Assembly (NCBI GenBank): GCA_050246995.1
Contig: JBFWVA010000005.1
Span: 62,001 to 126,000 of the forward strand
DNA length: 64,000 nt
DNA from: SHVO01 sp050246995
GTDB lineage: Bacteria; Pseudomonadota; Alphaproteobacteria; Rhodospirillales; Rhodospirillaceae
Direction: 5' to 3'
Made by a program: the position numbers and the translations under genes. The stretch's first letter is position 1. Each line of letters starts with the position of its first letter. The notes under the pieces are model-generated. The model made no database searches, was not told where the DNA came from, and was given only the letters and a program-made list of their open reading frames with translations. This document shows, one piece after another, positions 16,854 to 25,532 of this stretch.

Positions 16854-17514
16854 GGCGCGGCCGCTTTCCCTGCCGCGGCCGCGGGCGATCCTGTTCGACT
16901 GGGACAACACCCTGGTCGATACATGGCCGTGTATCGGCAAGGCCACCAACATCACCCTTCAGGCCATGGGCCTCGCGCCTTGGGACGAGCATGAGATCCG
17001 CGCACGGGTCGCCGGTTCACTGCGCGATACTTTCCCGAAGATTTACGGCGAGCGCTGGGAAGAGGCGCGGGAGATCTACTACAAAGCCTTCGGCGATGTT
17101 CACCTCGATATGCTGACCTGTCTCGCGGGCGCTGAAGATCTTCTAAACACTGTGATGGATGCCGGTCTGTACCTTGGCGTCGTCAGCAATAAGACCGGCC
17201 GCTATCTGCGAGCGGAAGCCGACCACCTCGGCTGGACCCGATTCTTCGGAAAAATCGTCGGCGCGCAGGACGCGAGCCGCGATAAACCGGACCCGGAGCC
17301 GGTCCACCTTGCGTTATCCACAGGCAAAATCCCGGCAGGCGCCGACGTCTGGTTCGTGGGGGATGCTCAGATCGATGTGACCTGCGGCCGGGCCGCAGGA
17401 TGCACGACTATTATGGTGGGCCCGACGCCCGCAACGCTTGTAACCGAGCCGCCCCACGCGTATGTGAAGGATTGCGCCGCCCTCGCGGCACTGGTCCGGG
17501 CGTATTTAGCTTAG
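16846..17514 (+). CDS. HAD-superfamily hydrolase (phosphoglycolate-phosphatase-like)
   Basis: 222 residues. All HAD motifs are seen: motif I LFDWDNTLVDT (Asp18, Asp20), motif II GVVSNKTG, the lysine block ASRDKPDPEP and motif IV WFVGDAQIDV. The helical cap of ~60 residues follows motif I. Such enzymes dephosphorylate small metabolites such as phosphoglycolate; the real substrate is not certain. ATG 16846 lies in the last codons of dat (8-base overlap), so the two are translated together. An hfq promoter seems to follow. Confidence 0.9.
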   Translation: MSEARPLSLPRPRAILFDWDNTLVDTWPCIGKATNITLQAMGLAPWDEHEIRARVAGSLRDTFPKIYGERWEEAREIYYKAFGDVHLDMLTCLAGAEDLLNTVMDAGLYLGVVSNKTGRYLRAEADHLGWTRFFGKIVGAQDASRDKPDPEPVHLALSTGKIPAGADVWFVGDAQIDVTCGRAAGCTTIMVGPTPATLVTEPPHAYVKDCAALAALVRAYLA

Positions 17515-17534
17515 ATAAAAGCCAGCGGACCCGG

Positions 17535-17562
17535 TTGACCGGTTTCCTTGAAAAATTCTAGT
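17535..17562 (+). promoter_or_regulatory. Candidate sigma-70 promoter for hfq
   Basis: TTGACC (17535-17540), a 16-base spacer, TCTAGT (17557-17562). The -35 matches at 5 of 6 positions and the -10 at 4 of 6. It lies ~95 bases ahead of hfq in the only sizeable gap of the ntr-hfq block. Prediction by eye only. Confidence 0.35.
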
Positions 17563-17656
17563 GTCGCCATTGATGCGGGTGGTTTCCTAGCCGGTCTGCC
17601 CCATGAGTCGAGAACCGTAACGATAACAACAAAATAGCGACAGGGTGCAGACTCCA

Positions 17657-17923
17657 ATGGCCAACGAAAAGGCACAGAACGTTCAAGACGTTTTTCTCAA
17701 CGCGATCCGTAAGAACAAAACCCCCGTGACCGTCTTTCTTGTAAACGGCGTAAAGCTCCAGGGAATTGTGACGTGGTTCGACAATTTCTCGATGCTGCTG
17801 CGCCGCGATGGTCACACTCAGCTCGTCTACAAGCACGCGATCTCCACGGTCATGCCGTCGGCGCCCGTGCAGTTGTTCGAGCCAAAAGAGGAGGCGGCGG
17901 GTTCAGGAGAAGCGGCGCACTAA
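17657..17923 (+). CDS. hfq: RNA chaperone Hfq
   Basis: 88 residues from ATG 17657 (MANEKAQNVQDVFLN); an in-frame GTG at 17645 is rejected because Hfq proteins start near this ATG. Sm1 motif (VFLVNGVKLQGIVTWFDNFS) and Sm2 motif (LVYKHAISTVMP) are complete, including the YKHA RNA-binding site. Hfq forms a hexameric ring that pairs small RNAs with mRNAs. The short C-terminal tail is typical for alphaproteobacteria. It is followed by hflX, as in most relatives. Confidence 0.97.
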   Translation: MANEKAQNVQDVFLNAIRKNKTPVTVFLVNGVKLQGIVTWFDNFSMLLRRDGHTQLVYKHAISTVMPSAPVQLFEPKEEAAGSGEAAH

Positions 17924-17957
17924 ATCTTTCGCCGGCCCCTGTCCGCCACACTAGTTT

Positions 17958-19283
17958 TTGTACGACACCCGTAAGACTGCCACCGCAACCGTCATCGTCC
18001 ACCCGCGCCTGAAAACGCGCATCAAGGATGATGATTACGGCGAACGTTCGCGTCTGGACGAAGCGCGCGGATTGGCCGCGGCCATCAGCCTCAACGTGCT
18101 CCATGCCGAAGTGGTCAACGTCGCCAAGCCCAATCCCGCCACCTACCTCGGTGATGGGACGGTCAAGCGCCTCGCGGACGGCATCAAGGATATGGGCGCC
18201 CAACTCGTTGTGGTCGACGGACACCTGTCGCCGGGCCAGCAGCGCAATCTTGAAAAGGCCTGGAACGCGAAGGTCATCGACCGGACCGGCTTGATCCTGG
18301 AAATCTTCGGCGAGCGCGCCCGCACCCGAGAAGGCCAGTTGCAGGTCGAACTCGCGCATCTCACCTATCAAAAAAGCCGCCTCGTCCGGAGTTGGACCCA
18401 CCTTGAACGGCAGCGCGGCGGCTTCGGCTTCCTCGGTGGTCCCGGCGAAACCCAGATCGAAATCGACCGCCGTCTTATTGGCGAGCGCATCACACGGCTC
18501 AAGAAAGAGCTCGAGACCGTCACGCGTACCCGCAGCCTCCATCGTGAAGCGCGTCGGCGCGTGCCTTATCCCATCGTGGCTTTGGTGGGCTACACCAACG
18601 CCGGTAAATCGACCCTGTTCAACACCCTCACAGATGCATCGGTCGTGGCGATGGACCAGCTGTTTGCGACCCTCGATCCGACCATGCGTCAGCTCCGGCT
18701 GCCGTCCGGGCGCACCGTGATTTTGTCCGATACGGTCGGCTTCGTGTCCGATCTGCCGCATGAACTGGTCGCCGCGTTCCGCGCTACCCTGGAAGAGGTG
18801 CTGGAGGCGGACGTCATCGTGCATGTGCGCGATATCGCCCATCCGGAAAGCGAAGCACAGCTCCGGGACGTTGAGGATGTGCTCAAGCAGCTTGGAATCG
18901 ACCTGCACGGCGAAGATACCGGCACGACGCGTCCCGTCATCGAAGCCCTGAATAAGATCGACCTGCTCGACGAAATCGGGGTGGAAGCCATCGAAGCACA
19001 AGTCGCGCGCACACCCAATCAAGTCGCGATGTCGGCGCTTTCCGGCGTGGGCATGGAGGCCTTGCTCGCGAAGATCGAACGAGAGCTCGCACATAAACGC
19101 CAGCCGTTCTCGGTCTTGGTTCCGCTGGAAGACGGCGAGACCATCGCCTGGCTTTACCGCCGGGGCGAGGTGCTGGGGCGTACGGATAGTGAGACGGAAG
19201 CGCGCTTCGAAGTCCTGTTGGATGATGCCGATCTCGCGCGCGTGAAGAAACGCGGCATCGTCCTGGACCGCGCGGCCGAATGA
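17958..19283 (+). CDS. hflX: GTPase HflX, ribosome-associated
   Basis: 441 residues. The N-terminal HflX domain (1-190; TYLGDGTVKRLADGI, coiled region LAHLTYQKSRLVRSW, GGPGETQIEIDRRLI) is followed by the G domain: G1 GYTNAGKSTLFN, G3 DTVGFVSDLP, G4 NKIDLL. HflX splits or rescues stalled 70S ribosomes under stress. The only possible start is TTG 17958: a stop lies two codons upstream in frame and no other start is near. The 3' end overlaps the next gene by 4 bases. Confidence 0.95.
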   Translation: MYDTRKTATATVIVHPRLKTRIKDDDYGERSRLDEARGLAAAISLNVLHAEVVNVAKPNPATYLGDGTVKRLADGIKDMGAQLVVVDGHLSPGQQRNLEKAWNAKVIDRTGLILEIFGERARTREGQLQVELAHLTYQKSRLVRSWTHLERQRGGFGFLGGPGETQIEIDRRLIGERITRLKKELETVTRTRSLHREARRRVPYPIVALVGYTNAGKSTLFNTLTDASVVAMDQLFATLDPTMRQLRLPSGRTVILSDTVGFVSDLPHELVAAFRATLEEVLEADVIVHVRDIAHPESEAQLRDVEDVLKQLGIDLHGEDTGTTRPVIEALNKIDLLDEIGVEAIEAQVARTPNQVAMSALSGVGMEALLAKIERELAHKRQPFSVLVPLEDGETIAWLYRRGEVLGRTDSETEARFEVLLDDADLARVKKRGIVLDRAAE

Positions 19284-20149
19284 TCCCGGCTGACACGCAC
19301 GCGCTTGTTCACGGCGTCATCACCTCCATCCGGGAAGTTGCGGACGCGGTTATCGTCCCTCGTTTTCGCCAGCTGGCGGCGCACGACATCAAGGCGAAAA
19401 CGCATCCCGGCGATGTGGTCACAATCGCTGACGAGGAAAGCGAACGCTTGCTCGGCCCCAAGCTGAACGGACTGCTCGAAGGTTCGCGCGTCATCGGCGA
19501 GGAGGGGGCGTTCGCCGATCCCACGCTATTCGATTTGCTTCAGGGCGAGGATCCCGTCTGGATCATCGATCCCATCGACGGCACCGCCAATTTCGTCAAC
19601 GGCGTGGCGCAGTTCGCGGTGATCGTGGCGCTCGTGCACGGCGGCGAGACGAAGATGGGCTGGATCTATGAGCCGCTCGAAGGGCGCACGCTGTGGGCCG
19701 AGAAGGGGAAGGGGGCATGGCGCACGGGGCCGATTGCGCTTGGCGCAAGTCCCGATCATCAGCAGGTGCGCATTCCGCCGCGGAGCGACCAGATGAAGGA
19801 CATGGTCGCTTCGATGCACAACAAGGACCTGAGCGCACTTCGCGGAAAGTTCGCGCGCAACATCCGTTTGGGTAGCGCCGCGCATGACTATTGGGCGCTC
19901 GCCGAAGGGCGCTCGCAGGTGTTGGCCTACCGCAAACTAAAGCCGTGGGATCACGCCGCCGGTTTACTCATCCATGAAGAGGCGGGCGGCTACAATCGGC
20001 TTCTCTCCGGCGAACGTTATGACCCGACCCTTCGTGAACAGACCGGGCTGCTATGCGCCCCGACCGCAGCAATTTGGCGAGAGATCAAGGAGATGGTGAA
20101 GACAGTGGAGTATCCGCAGCAACTCCCCTTGTTCGGCACTACGCCATAA
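19280..20149 (+). CDS. Inositol-monophosphatase family phosphatase
   Basis: 289 residues. The metal-binding motifs are present: GEEGAF (about residues 75-80), WIIDPIDGTANFVNG (~95-109) and the C-terminal WDHAAGLLIHEEAGG (~222-236). The lithium-sensitive Mg-phosphatase family includes inositol-1-phosphatase, histidinol-phosphatase and CysQ-like enzymes; I cannot choose between them. ATG overlaps the hflX stop (ATGA), which implies translational coupling and membership of the hfq-hflX transcription unit. Confidence 0.9.
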   Translation: MIPADTHALVHGVITSIREVADAVIVPRFRQLAAHDIKAKTHPGDVVTIADEESERLLGPKLNGLLEGSRVIGEEGAFADPTLFDLLQGEDPVWIIDPIDGTANFVNGVAQFAVIVALVHGGETKMGWIYEPLEGRTLWAEKGKGAWRTGPIALGASPDHQQVRIPPRSDQMKDMVASMHNKDLSALRGKFARNIRLGSAAHDYWALAEGRSQVLAYRKLKPWDHAAGLLIHEEAGGYNRLLSGERYDPTLREQTGLLCAPTAAIWREIKEMVKTVEYPQQLPLFGTTP

Positions 20150-20202
20150 CGCCCGGGAAAACTGTCTTAATTCCGCCGTACTGGATGGTCATATTCACGT
20201 CC

Positions 20203-21633
20203 ATGGGCAGGGTATTCAAAACGACATTATCGATCATAGGCGCGCTGACCGTTTCGACGGCGGCGCATGTCCCCCTCGCGTCGGCGCAGGAGTACTACGA
20301 TCCTCCCGCCACCACGCAAGATGAGCGCCTGTCCCCGCGCGAGCTGGACTCGCTGCTGGCGCCGATCGCGCTCTATCCCGATCAACTTCTGGCTCCCCTG
20401 TTGATGGCGGCGACCTATCCGCACGACGTCGAAGCGGCGGCAAACTGGGCTTCGCGCCCGGTGAATGCGTCGCTGCGCGGTGACGGACTGGCCTTCGCTA
20501 TCGAACCCTTCGAATGGGATCCCAGCGTCAAAACACTGGCGCAGTTCCCTGATGTGCTGCGCATGCTCAACGGTGAGTGGGACTGGATGGTCCGCGTCGG
20601 CAATGCGTTCTACCTGCAAGAATCTGATGTAATGGATTCCGTGCAGCGCCTGCGCCATCAGGCTTATGCGATGGGCACGCTGCGCTCGAGCGACCTGCAA
20701 CGCGTACGCTTCGAAGGCGGTGCGGTGATCATCGACATGATCGATCCGGGGAGTGTCTATATTCCGACCTATGATCCGGTGCGGGTCTATGGCTATTGGT
20801 CCTATCCGGACTTTCCGCCGTATTATTTCCGCCGCCCGGTGACCGTGACGCGTTACGTGGTCGTGCCGACCCTATGGGGCTGGTCTTCTTGGGAATGGCA
20901 CAATCACCGCATCCGGGTCGACCGCCCGCGCTACAGCTACTTTCACCGTTCGAACCCGTGGCGCTTCAACGACAACACATGGCGCCATGACCCCCGCCGC
21001 GGCCGCGATGTGAATTTCCGCCGCGATGAGCGGCGTGGCGATTGGGGGAGCAACGAACGGCGCGACGGCGACCGCCGCGACAACGGCCGTGGTGAATGGA
21101 ATAGAGGGGATCGCAATGACGGTCCGCGCGACGACAGCCGCCGCGATGGACGACGGGACGAACAGCGCGCCAACGTGGCGCCGTCTGCTCCGGTGCCGCC
21201 GCCGAATTCCTTCCGCGGCGACCCGGGTGAACGGCAGCGGCCGTTCGAGCAGGGTCGCCGCAATGAGTTCCGCGAACGTGGCAATGACGGCAATCGTCCG
21301 CGCTTCAATGGTGGCGGCGAAGTCCGGCAGTTCCAGCCGCGCGAGCGGCAAGCCTATGCCGGCCCGCAGTTGACGCCGCCGGCGCCCGTCGCTCCAATCG
21401 CGCCTATGCCGCCCCAGGCGAACCGCGAAGACCGCGGTCGCGGCTTCCGCGGTGGTCAGGATGAAGGGCGTCGGCAGTTTGGTGGAAGTCCGGGTGGGGA
21501 GGAGCGCGTGCGGAACCGTCCGGAAGGCGGCGGAGATATTGGACGCCAGTTGCGCCGGAATGGCCGCGGCGTGGGCGGTGATGGCGACGGCAACCCTCCG
21601 GGGAAAGGCCGTGGCCGCCGGGACCGGGATTAA
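20203..21633 (+). CDS. DUF3300 secreted protein with Arg/Asp/Gly-rich tail
   Basis: 476 residues from ATG 20203, chosen because it starts a clear signal peptide (MGRVFKTTLSIIGALTVSTA, cleavage near ASAQ). ATG 20185 would add six residues. The DUF3300 domain (~45-220) has LLAPIALYPDQLLAPLLMA, ATYPHDV, and VYIPTYDPVRVYGYW. After ~residue 270 the chain becomes a low-complexity tail rich in R, D, G, N, P and Q (many RRD/RRG/RDN units). The domain is common in periplasmic or surface proteins of unknown job. It runs convergent with the lipoprotein at 21643. Confidence 0.85.
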   Translation: MGRVFKTTLSIIGALTVSTAAHVPLASAQEYYDPPATTQDERLSPRELDSLLAPIALYPDQLLAPLLMAATYPHDVEAAANWASRPVNASLRGDGLAFAIEPFEWDPSVKTLAQFPDVLRMLNGEWDWMVRVGNAFYLQESDVMDSVQRLRHQAYAMGTLRSSDLQRVRFEGGAVIIDMIDPGSVYIPTYDPVRVYGYWSYPDFPPYYFRRPVTVTRYVVVPTLWGWSSWEWHNHRIRVDRPRYSYFHRSNPWRFNDNTWRHDPRRGRDVNFRRDERRGDWGSNERRDGDRRDNGRGEWNRGDRNDGPRDDSRRDGRRDEQRANVAPSAPVPPPNSFRGDPGERQRPFEQGRRNEFRERGNDGNRPRFNGGGEVRQFQPRERQAYAGPQLTPPAPVAPIAPMPPQANREDRGRGFRGGQDEGRRQFGGSPGGEERVRNRPEGGGDIGRQLRRNGRGVGGDGDGNPPGKGRGRRDRD

Positions 21634-21642
21634 AGAGTTTCG

Positions 21643-22323
21643 CTACTTATCCACGTTGACGGCGCCGCCTCGATAGGCGGGAACCCCGGTCCGGGGATCG
21701 ATGGCCAAGCGCCCTATAAATTTCGGCGGCGGATCGCGAAAACCCCGAATGCGCCAGTCGTACTGGGTGAAGCCTGGGGTCCGCGAAGCGCGGACGAAGG
21801 TGGCGTTATGCTCCAGGACCTCGACGTCGGTAACGATGCGCAGGAGCCCCTGGGATGAGAGGCCAATCTCCTCGAACCGTTCGGCGTAAAGCTGGCCCTG
21901 GCCGGACCCATTGACCTGGATCAGCCCATCCTCGGTGGTGCGGATGCGGAAGATGGCTTGGTTACGTGTCGCGAAGTTCACCATCTGCATGGCGCCGCCA
22001 AAACGGCCTTCGCGCTCGAACCGGATCTGATAGCGGCCTTTGCCTAGCGGCGTGACCTCCTTGAAGGCGCTGTCGCGCTTGAGCTGCTCCTGAATCATCT
22101 TGTCGTTCGCGGCGGCCTTCTCGGGGTCGATTTGGCCGCGTGCGATTTGGCCGTAGAGAGGGGCATAGGTGAGTTGACCCAGAAAGGTCACGCCGTATCC
22201 GCCGTCCCTGGTCAGGCGGATTTCGGTCTCATAGCGGTCCGGAATGTAGCAGCTGGCGAGCAAGGCGAGGGCAACGCCCACCGTCGCGGCGGCACGCGCG
22301 CATCGTCCCAACGTCCGGCTCAT
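21643..22323 (-). CDS. Lipoprotein of unknown function
   Basis: 226 residues from the ATG at 22323; a TTG at 22338 would add five residues. The signal peptide ends in the lipobox LLASC, so the protein is lipid-anchored through Cys. The mature part starts YIPDRYETEIRLTRDGGYGV and is a beta-rich domain with an Arg-, Gln-rich middle. I recognise no family. It lies between the convergent DUF3300 gene (9-base gap) and mazG upstream, and may be transcribed on its own. Confidence 0.75.
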   Translation of the reverse strand: MSRTLGRCARAAATVGVALALLASCYIPDRYETEIRLTRDGGYGVTFLGQLTYAPLYGQIARGQIDPEKAAANDKMIQEQLKRDSAFKEVTPLGKGRYQIRFEREGRFGGAMQMVNFATRNQAIFRIRTTEDGLIQVNGSGQGQLYAERFEEIGLSSQGLLRIVTDVEVLEHNATFVRASRTPGFTQYDWRIRGFRDPPPKFIGRLAIDPRTGVPAYRGGAVNVDK

Positions 22324-22404
22324 CACCCCGGTTTTCAAGCTCCAGCCCCTTCGTCTCTACGCTATTATTTATAAACGCTTAGCGAATTATCTGAATCTAA
22401 ATTA

Positions 22405-23262
22405 TTAGGTGTTTGCGCGTTCTTCGTGCTTTGCTTTGACCCAGAGATCTTCCATCTCCTCAAGGCTTGCCTGGTCGGGTGATTTCCCAGCCGCAAGCAG
22501 CAGGGCTTCGACCCGCCGGAAGCGGCGCTCGAACTTCAAATTGGTGCCCCGGAGCGCCATCCCGGGGTCGATCCCCGACTTACGGGCAAGGTTCACGCAG
22601 GCAAAAAGCAGATCGCCGATCTCGTCCGTGAGGCGCGCTGAGCTGTGTGCGGCGCCCTCGGCCTCGCATTCCGCCCGGACCTCGTCCAACTCCTCCTGGA
22701 TCTTTCCCAAGATGTCCTTGGCCTCCGTCCAGTCGAAGCCGACCCGGGCGGCACGCTTTTGGAGTTTCTCGGCCTGCTTCAGGGCGGGCAAGCCGGCCGG
22801 AAGGCCGTCCAACACGCTTGGCGGTGTGCCAGGCTCGCCGGCGGCCGCTCGCTCTGCCGCCTTCATATTCTCCCAGGCTTCGGTCTGAGCGGCCACATTC
22901 TCGAATTTCGCCGCACCAAACACATGCGGGTGCCGACGGATCATCTTGTCGCTGATGGCGCCGACCACGTCCGGGAATGCGAATAATCCGGCTTCCTCCG
23001 CCATCCGGGCGTGAAACACGACTTGGAACAGGAGATCTCCAAGCTCGTCCTTCAGCGCGGGCATATTGCGACGCGCAATCGCATCGGCGACCTCATAGGC
23101 TTCCTCGATCGTGTAGGGCGCGATGGTGGCGAAGGTCTGCTCAATATCCCACGGGCAACCGCCGTTTGGGTCGCGCAGGCGGGCCATGATATCGAGCAGG
23201 TCTTGAATGCTTTGGTCTGGCGAGGCTTGCGGGCGAGGGGGCGCTTTTGGCGCGGGCGACAT
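22405..23262 (-). CDS. mazG: Nucleoside triphosphate pyrophosphohydrolase MazG
   Basis: 285 residues from ATG 23262; a GTG at 23274 would add four. Two MazG domains are seen. The first has GGCPWDIEQTFATIAPYTIEE and the metal-binding EExxE...ExxD helix pair (TIEEAYEVADAI, ELGDLLFQVVFHARMAEE). The second has RVGFDWTEAKDILGKIQEEL and EIGDLLFACVNLARK. MazG removes aberrant or excess (d)NTPs and controls (p)ppGpp in starvation. The N-terminal ~20 residues are a Pro-rich extension. Confidence 0.94.
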   Translation of the reverse strand: MSPAPKAPPRPQASPDQSIQDLLDIMARLRDPNGGCPWDIEQTFATIAPYTIEEAYEVADAIARRNMPALKDELGDLLFQVVFHARMAEEAGLFAFPDVVGAISDKMIRRHPHVFGAAKFENVAAQTEAWENMKAAERAAAGEPGTPPSVLDGLPAGLPALKQAEKLQKRAARVGFDWTEAKDILGKIQEELDEVRAECEAEGAAHSSARLTDEIGDLLFACVNLARKSGIDPGMALRGTNLKFERRFRRVEALLLAAGKSPDQASLEEMEDLWVKAKHEERANT

Positions 23263-23325
23263 AGGATGCGACACCGGTTCTAGATCGGAAGCCTCACCTT
23301 ACGCTGACCGTTCTCGCCACGAAAG

Positions 23326-23679
23326 CTAACCTTTGCGTGCGACCAAACGTTGCCAGCGGGCCTTGGCGTTATGGAGGCCCAGTGCCTTTAAGCTCGCCGC
23401 AAAGGAGGTAGGAGCGCGCCGCGGCAGGCTCAGGGATAAGGGATAATGCTGCTCGGACGGCATCGGCGCCGGCGGTGAGAGGTCTCCCAGCGCATCCCAC
23501 GCACGGGGCGTCGCACGGATGAGCAATAAGGTCGCGCCATCCCACACTTCGACACGATCATAGTCACCGGCGTTGATCGCACTCGCGGCAGCTTCGATCG
23601 CGCGCTCGCCGTCATCTGCGGCAATATCGATGGTTGTGTTTCCGCTCGCATACCTGAAAACACAGCGATAGCTCTTCAT
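23326..23679 (-). CDS. Hypothetical protein, 117 residues
   Basis: I pick ATG 23679 (MKSYRCVFRY) because the upstream part of the frame looks non-coding and GGGGGTC lies just before. The N-terminal half is a small alpha/beta unit (TTIDIAADDGERAIEAAASA, YDRVEVWDGATLLL), and the C-terminal half is Pro/Ala/Leu-rich. No known family. It is divergent from the possible gene at 23831, and adjacent to mazG. Confidence 0.55.
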   Translation of the reverse strand: MKSYRCVFRYASGNTTIDIAADDGERAIEAAASAINAGDYDRVEVWDGATLLLIRATPRAWDALGDLSPPAPMPSEQHYPLSLSLPRRAPTSFAASLKALGLHNAKARWQRLVARKG

Positions 23680-23830
23680 CTGAGACCCCCGCAGCGTTTG
23701 CATGGACCGAAACTCTACGCCGCACGAAACCTCGTGCAAGAGCCGACCAAAATAAACGACCGCTTTGCAACTCACGTTGCACATGGACGCGAAATTCGGG
23801 GCCGATAATTGCGCCGAGGCTCCGTAGGCG

Positions 23831-24292
23831 TTGAGTGATTTGGCGCAGGTGCCGCGTCAGGTTGTCAGGGTCAACCGTGGAAGGGGCGCGTTAGGGAGCG
23901 AGTCCCAAAATGGCACGCCGAAAGCACTTAGTTGGAGGCGGCCCGTGGGCCGATCGCCGCCGCGCAGCGTTAGGCGCGGTCCGTTCACAAGACGCCCGTT
24001 TCGTGGGAACCAAGCCCGGGTTAAGTACGTTTCCACTAAGAGGAGAGCATTTTGGCTGAACACCGGAGCGATCGCCCGGAGCGATCGCCGATCCCGTTAC
24101 TTGGAGCACGCCGACCTTTGCCGACGCGAAGCAGCGCGTTGCACGACCGAAAGTAAGCGCGATCAATATTTGAAGTTGGCGCTGGAGTGGGAGGCGCTAG
24201 CCCGAGAAATTCCCGCCGGAACGAAGCGCCGGGTGCCCGATAGCGGTGTCGGACATGGGGACGTAATTCGCCCGGATTTTCGTCGCGGTTAG
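23831..24292 (+). CDS. Possible small protein with alphaproteobacterial 'ECRRxA' helical motif
   Basis: The frame is 153 codons from a TTG. Only the second half looks like a real protein: YLEHADLCRREAARC then KRDQYLKLALEWEALARE, a two-helix pattern I know from many short alphaproteobacterial hypotheticals. The first ~70 residues are Arg/Pro-rich and may not be translated; AAGAGGAG at 24038-24045 suggests that a downstream, perhaps non-standard, start (CTG at 24056) is used. Function unknown. Confidence 0.45.
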   Translation: MSDLAQVPRQVVRVNRGRGALGSESQNGTPKALSWRRPVGRSPPRSVRRGPFTRRPFRGNQARVKYVSTKRRAFWLNTGAIARSDRRSRYLEHADLCRREAARCTTESKRDQYLKLALEWEALAREIPAGTKRRVPDSGVGHGDVIRPDFRRG

Positions 24293-24541
24293 ATGTCTGG
24301 CACCACCGGCGCGCGGAGCCATAATTGTCGCATAATGTATATTATGATAAATAATGGGCTAGGAAAAACATATGTATTTCAGTTATTTATGCGTTTTGAC
24401 GTAATGCGGTTCTCTTGAAACCCGCAGCATCGTTCCACGGCGGTTGTTTCAAGTGGGTTCCAAATCAAGCCCGGGAGACTCAGCCCGTGCTTTATTAAGG
24501 ACGCGCCGCCACCCGACTCTCATCGACCCAGCACTCCAATC

Positions 24542-25312
24542 TCAAACGTCGATCGTCATTCCGTCATGGGCCGGCACAACATGGTTGGGCAGCCCGGCCT
24601 TCAAGGCCTCATAGTCAATCGCGTTACTCATGTGGGTAATGATGGCCTGTTCCGGCTTCAGCTCCGTAATCCAGTCCAGGACTTTGGCGACATGGGCATG
24701 GGTCGGGTGCGGCGCCAGCCCAAAGGCGCCCACAATCCAAAGCTTGGCCCCGCGGACAACCTCCCGGGCAACTTCGGGAAGTTCGAGGATGTCGGTCGAA
24801 TAGACGACGTCGCCAAACCGGTAACCGACCGTAGTGCTGTGTCCGTGATCTTGAAGGAACGGCAGAACAGTCATTCGGCCGACCTGGAACGGCGTTCCCG
24901 GCTCGATCGCGTTTGGCACCAGCCACGGCCGGAATATCGAGGCGCCCGGCGGGATGCCCTTAAAGACGTAGCCAAACCGGGCTTCAAGGATCTCGAGGGT
25001 TTCGCGGACGCCATAAGCCGCCAGCGGCTTTTCGGTGACCCGGTTCACTTCACGCAGTTCATCGATCCCGTGGATATGATCCGCATGGCCATGAGTAAAG
25101 AGCACGGCATCGAATGTGCGTGTTTCGGCGTCTAAAAGTTGCTGGCGCAAATCCGGCGAGGCATCGACGAGAAGGCGTGTAGCCCCCTCCTCCACCAAAA
25201 TCGACGCGCGCCGACGCCGATTGCGCGGGTTGGTTGGATCGCAGTCGCCCCAGCCCGATGAGATCGCCGGAACGCCGGGCGCAGATCCGCAGCCGAGGAT
25301 AGTGACTTTCAT
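24542..25312 (-). CDS. PhnP-like metallo-beta-lactamase-fold hydrolase
   Basis: 256 residues from ATG 25312 (MKVTILGCGSAPGVPAISSG); the longer frame lacks support. The metal motif HTHGHADHIHG is at ~83-93 and further ligands follow (DHGHS, D in YSTDILELPE, ITHMS). The order and the GCGSAPGVP start match the PhnP/phosphoribosyl 1,2-cyclic phosphodiesterase-like group that follows metG-tatD in alphaproteobacteria. A two-metal phosphodiesterase acting on cyclic phosphates or nucleic acids is likely; the substrate is not known. It is separated from tatD by 216 bases that hold a coding relic on the other strand. Confidence 0.85.
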   Translation of the reverse strand: MKVTILGCGSAPGVPAISSGWGDCDPTNPRNRRRRASILVEEGATRLLVDASPDLRQQLLDAETRTFDAVLFTHGHADHIHGIDELREVNRVTEKPLAAYGVRETLEILEARFGYVFKGIPPGASIFRPWLVPNAIEPGTPFQVGRMTVLPFLQDHGHSTTVGYRFGDVVYSTDILELPEVAREVVRGAKLWIVGAFGLAPHPTHAHVAKVLDWITELKPEQAIITHMSNAIDYEALKAGLPNHVVPAHDGMTIDV

Positions 25313-25346
25313 GGCGCACATGCTCCTGAAGCCTAGGACGTGTACG

Positions 25347-25532
25347 TTCGAAAGACCAGTCGCCCAGGGCAGCTTCAATGACGACGGCATCAAGGAAGAA
25401 AAACGCGCGCACCAGAATTTCAACCTGGTGCCGTAGAGTGCGATCCGCGAAGGCCTGCAACTGTCGGCGCCCGCGGCTCCGGCCGAATCCGTCCCAGTGG
25501 AAGCCGCGCCGGAAACGGCGAAGCCGAATTAA
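25347..25532 (+). pseudogene. Possible 3' relic of an unknown gene, interrupted by TAG
   Basis: On the + strand between tatD and the PhnP-like gene, one frame reads FERPVAQGSFNDDGIKEEKR, AHQNFNLVP, TAG at 25434-25436, then SAIREGLQLSAPAAPAESVP and VEAAPETAKPN to TAA at 25530-25532. The codons on both sides of the TAG have strong G/C at the third position and an ordinary protein composition. It may be the decayed end of a gene. It has no start and no recognised family, and could be chance. Confidence 0.3.

Noticed and set aside
17850..19094. 414-residue minus-strand frame over hflX
   Set aside because: Antisense shadow of hflX; every GTPase motif lies on the + strand.
23911..23930. TGGCAC box as a possible sigma-54 promoter
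   Set aside because: The expected TTGC element at the -12 position is missing.
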